Shown here piece by piece: positions 62,672 through 64,000 of a stretch of DNA of 64,000 nucleotides (the stretch's first letter is position 1; each line of letters starts with the position of its first letter). Where the stretch lies: assembly GCF_019052805.1 (NCBI RefSeq), contig NZ_JAHQRJ010000003.1:1-64000 (forward strand), in the 5' to 3' direction. The stretch comes from Noviherbaspirillum sp. L7-7A (lineage in GTDB: Bacteria > Pseudomonadota > Gammaproteobacteria > Burkholderiales > Burkholderiaceae_D). The notes under the pieces are model-generated. The model was not told where the DNA came from, did no database searches, and saw only the letters and a list, made by a program, of their open reading frames with translations. The position numbers and the translations under genes are program-made.

Positions 62672-63086
62672 GGAGGATGCTCCTGTCGATGTATTGGGCC
62701 AGCCTGTTTGATACCCGAATAATGACCTGATGGCGAGGGCTGCCGTTGCCTTCATCGGCATGGGCCTGTACGAAGATGGCCAAAGGACTACACGGCGGCC
62801 TGCTAAAAGGCCCGCGCCTGGAAAGTTCGGATTGCCGCAAGCTGTCGCGCAATCTGACCCGCTACAATCCGGAAACGATTACAGGATTCTCCGCCCTCTA
62901 TGTCCAGGGCATGCGGTCACTGAAGGAAACAATGATGGCCCCAAGCGCATTCCGCGCCGGGCCGGAGCCCATGGGAAGGACGGTGGCAACAGCGCCTGAC
63001 TGCCCTGCCAGCTGCGCACAGTCTTGGCTTGAGCCGCACAGGCAGTCCAGCGTCTCCCGACTTTTTCAACCTTTCGAAAGCTGCCA
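62672..63086. other. Intergenic stretch without a confident gene
   Basis: About 415 bases between divergent genes. A plus-strand frame of 114 codons at 62746-63090 lacks recognisable motifs and a ribosome-binding site and is not called. Confidence 0.45.
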
Positions 63087-64000
63087 TTGAAACTGAGCGC
63101 CTCCCTGCCTGCATGGTCCGTCGCCGCACCGGCGCTTGCCTGGGCCCTTCTTGCTGCATCCTATTTCGGGCTGGGTCAGATGCTCGGCGTCTTCTTTACG
63201 CTGTTGCTGGTCATTGGCCTGTTTGCCGGCGTGATTGCCGCCGTGTTCCATGCCGAGGTGGTGGCGCATCGGGTCGGCGAGCCCTACGGCACGTTGGTGC
63301 TGGCCATAGCCGTGACGGCCATTGAAGTCGCATTGATCGTCTCGCTGATGCTTGCCGGCGGTCCGGAAACGACGGGGCTGGCGCGCGACACCGTGTTCGC
63401 CGCGGTGATGATCATCCTCAACGGCATGGTGGGCCTGTGCCTGCTGGCAGGCGGGCGCAAGCACGGCGAGCAGACCTTCGGCCTGTATGGCGTGTCGGCT
63501 GCGCTCGCCACGCTGACCGCGATCTCGGTGCTGACGATGGTGCTGCCCAACTATACGACCACGACGCCGGGGCCGGTCTACAGCAGCAGCCAGCTCGCCT
63601 TCATCGCCATCGTGTCGCTCGTGCTGTACGGTACCTTCGTGCTGGTGCAGACCGTGCGTCATCGCGATTACTTTCTGCCGGAAGCCGCAGCCGACGAGGA
63701 AACCCATGCCGCACCGCCGTCGAGAAAAATGGCGGCCATGAGCGCTGGACTGCTGATCGTCTGCCTGGTGAGCGTTGTGTTGCTGGCAAAGTCCCTTTCG
63801 CCGACCGTGGAGGCGGCGGTGGCGGCCGCAGGTGCGCCAAAGGCACTGGTGGGCATCATCATTGCCGCCGTGGTGCTGCTGCCGGAAAGCATCGCTGCCT
63901 ACCAGGCCGCACGCGCCAACCGGCTGCAGACCAGCCTCAATCTGGCCCTGGGCTCTGCGCTGGCCAGCATCGGACTGACCATCCCCGCCGTTGCCATCGT
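63087..64000 (+). CDS. Ca2+/Na+:H+ antiporter (CaxA/ChaA family), partial
   Basis: 304 codons of a gene that runs off the window end. The likely start is TTG 63087, with GAAAG six bases upstream (KLSASLPAWSVAAPALAWAL). At least seven hydrophobic segments are present. The first alpha-repeat has EPYGTLVLAIAVTAIEVALI, with the conserved acidic residue, then VFAAVMIILNGMVGLCLLAG. The cytoplasmic loop has VQTVRHRDYFLPE, typical of ChaA. The second repeat begins KALVGIIIAAVVLLPESIAA, where the second conserved Glu lies. It exports Ca2+ or Na+ in exchange for protons across the inner membrane. Confidence 0.88.
   Translation, partial: MKLSASLPAWSVAAPALAWALLAASYFGLGQMLGVFFTLLLVIGLFAGVIAAVFHAEVVAHRVGEPYGTLVLAIAVTAIEVALIVSLMLAGGPETTGLARDTVFAAVMIILNGMVGLCLLAGGRKHGEQTFGLYGVSAALATLTAISVLTMVLPNYTTTTPGPVYSSSQLAFIAIVSLVLYGTFVLVQTVRHRDYFLPEAAADEETHAAPPSRKMAAMSAGLLIVCLVSVVLLAKSLSPTVEAAVAAAGAPKALVGIIIAAVVLLPESIAAYQAARANRLQTSLNLALGSALASIGLTIPAVAI

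Noticed and set aside
62746-63090. 114-codon plus-strand frame before the antiporter gene
   Set aside because: No family, no ribosome-binding site, and it runs into the antiporter start region.

Overview
The window looks like a chromosomal segment of a betaproteobacterium, most likely Burkholderiales close to Oxalobacteraceae. That placement rests on GC-rich coding sequence over most of its length, the nadB-nadA-nadC order, a Bug-family periplasmic receptor, NagR/NagAaGHAb-type salicylate hydroxylase genes and a DctA/DctB/DctD module. It is inferred from gene content, not from a marker gene. No rRNA, tRNA or CRISPR array was found.

Layout. 1-4.7 kb: partial reductase, small membrane protein, LysR/MFS divergent pair, frameshifted DUF4124-like gene. 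4.7-6.5 kb: graveyard of IS3, IS30 and TnpB fragments. 6.6-9.2 kb: DUF3072 protein and a 3-hydroxybenzoate 6-hydroxylase-type monooxygenase with a divergent LysR regulator. 9.2-15.1 kb: REP-like hairpins around an aldonate catabolism operon (IlvD/Edd dehydratase, RraA-like protein, 2,5-dioxovalerate dehydrogenase) with a divergent GntR regulator. 15.3-19.4 kb: GYD protein, then glycosyltransferase, glycogen-debranching enzyme and a small protein. 19.4-25.4 kb: minus-strand organosulfur operon (SsuA/C/B-like ABC transporter, FMNH2 monooxygenase, TauD-like dioxygenase, Bug receptor). 25.7-33.8 kb: SYLF lipoprotein, nadBAC, a GGDEF/EAL protein and PhzF. 34-35.8 kb: IS110 remnant and unassigned sequence. 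35.8-41.6 kb: D-threonine aldolase-type enzyme, salicylate 5-hydroxylase operon and its NahR/NagR-like regulator. 41.8-47.2 kb: cytochrome c and dctA-dctB-dctD with sigma-54 promoter and activator boxes.

From 47.2 to 57.7 kb the sequence changes character. It becomes clearly AT-richer and is bounded by two inverted, dead copies of one IS5-family element. It carries a HAD-like gene, an orphan small gene, a second GGDEF/EAL protein and an SOS-controlled umuDC pair. A row of 19-bp-period repeats just after dctD looks like the end of a Tn7/Mu-type transposon. I read this stretch as an acquired island.

57.7-64 kb returns to GC-rich sequence: a dihydrolipoamide dehydrogenase-like flavoprotein, a broken cytochrome c gene, a sorbosone-type dehydrogenase coupled to a small cytochrome c, a repeat-containing secreted protein, a YjbQ protein and the start of a CaxA/ChaA cation:proton antiporter.

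The genes point to a soil or plant-associated heterotroph that uses hydroxybenzoates, aldonic acids, C4-dicarboxylates and organosulfur compounds. Both hydroxybenzoate routes end at gentisate, but no gentisate dioxygenase lies in this window.
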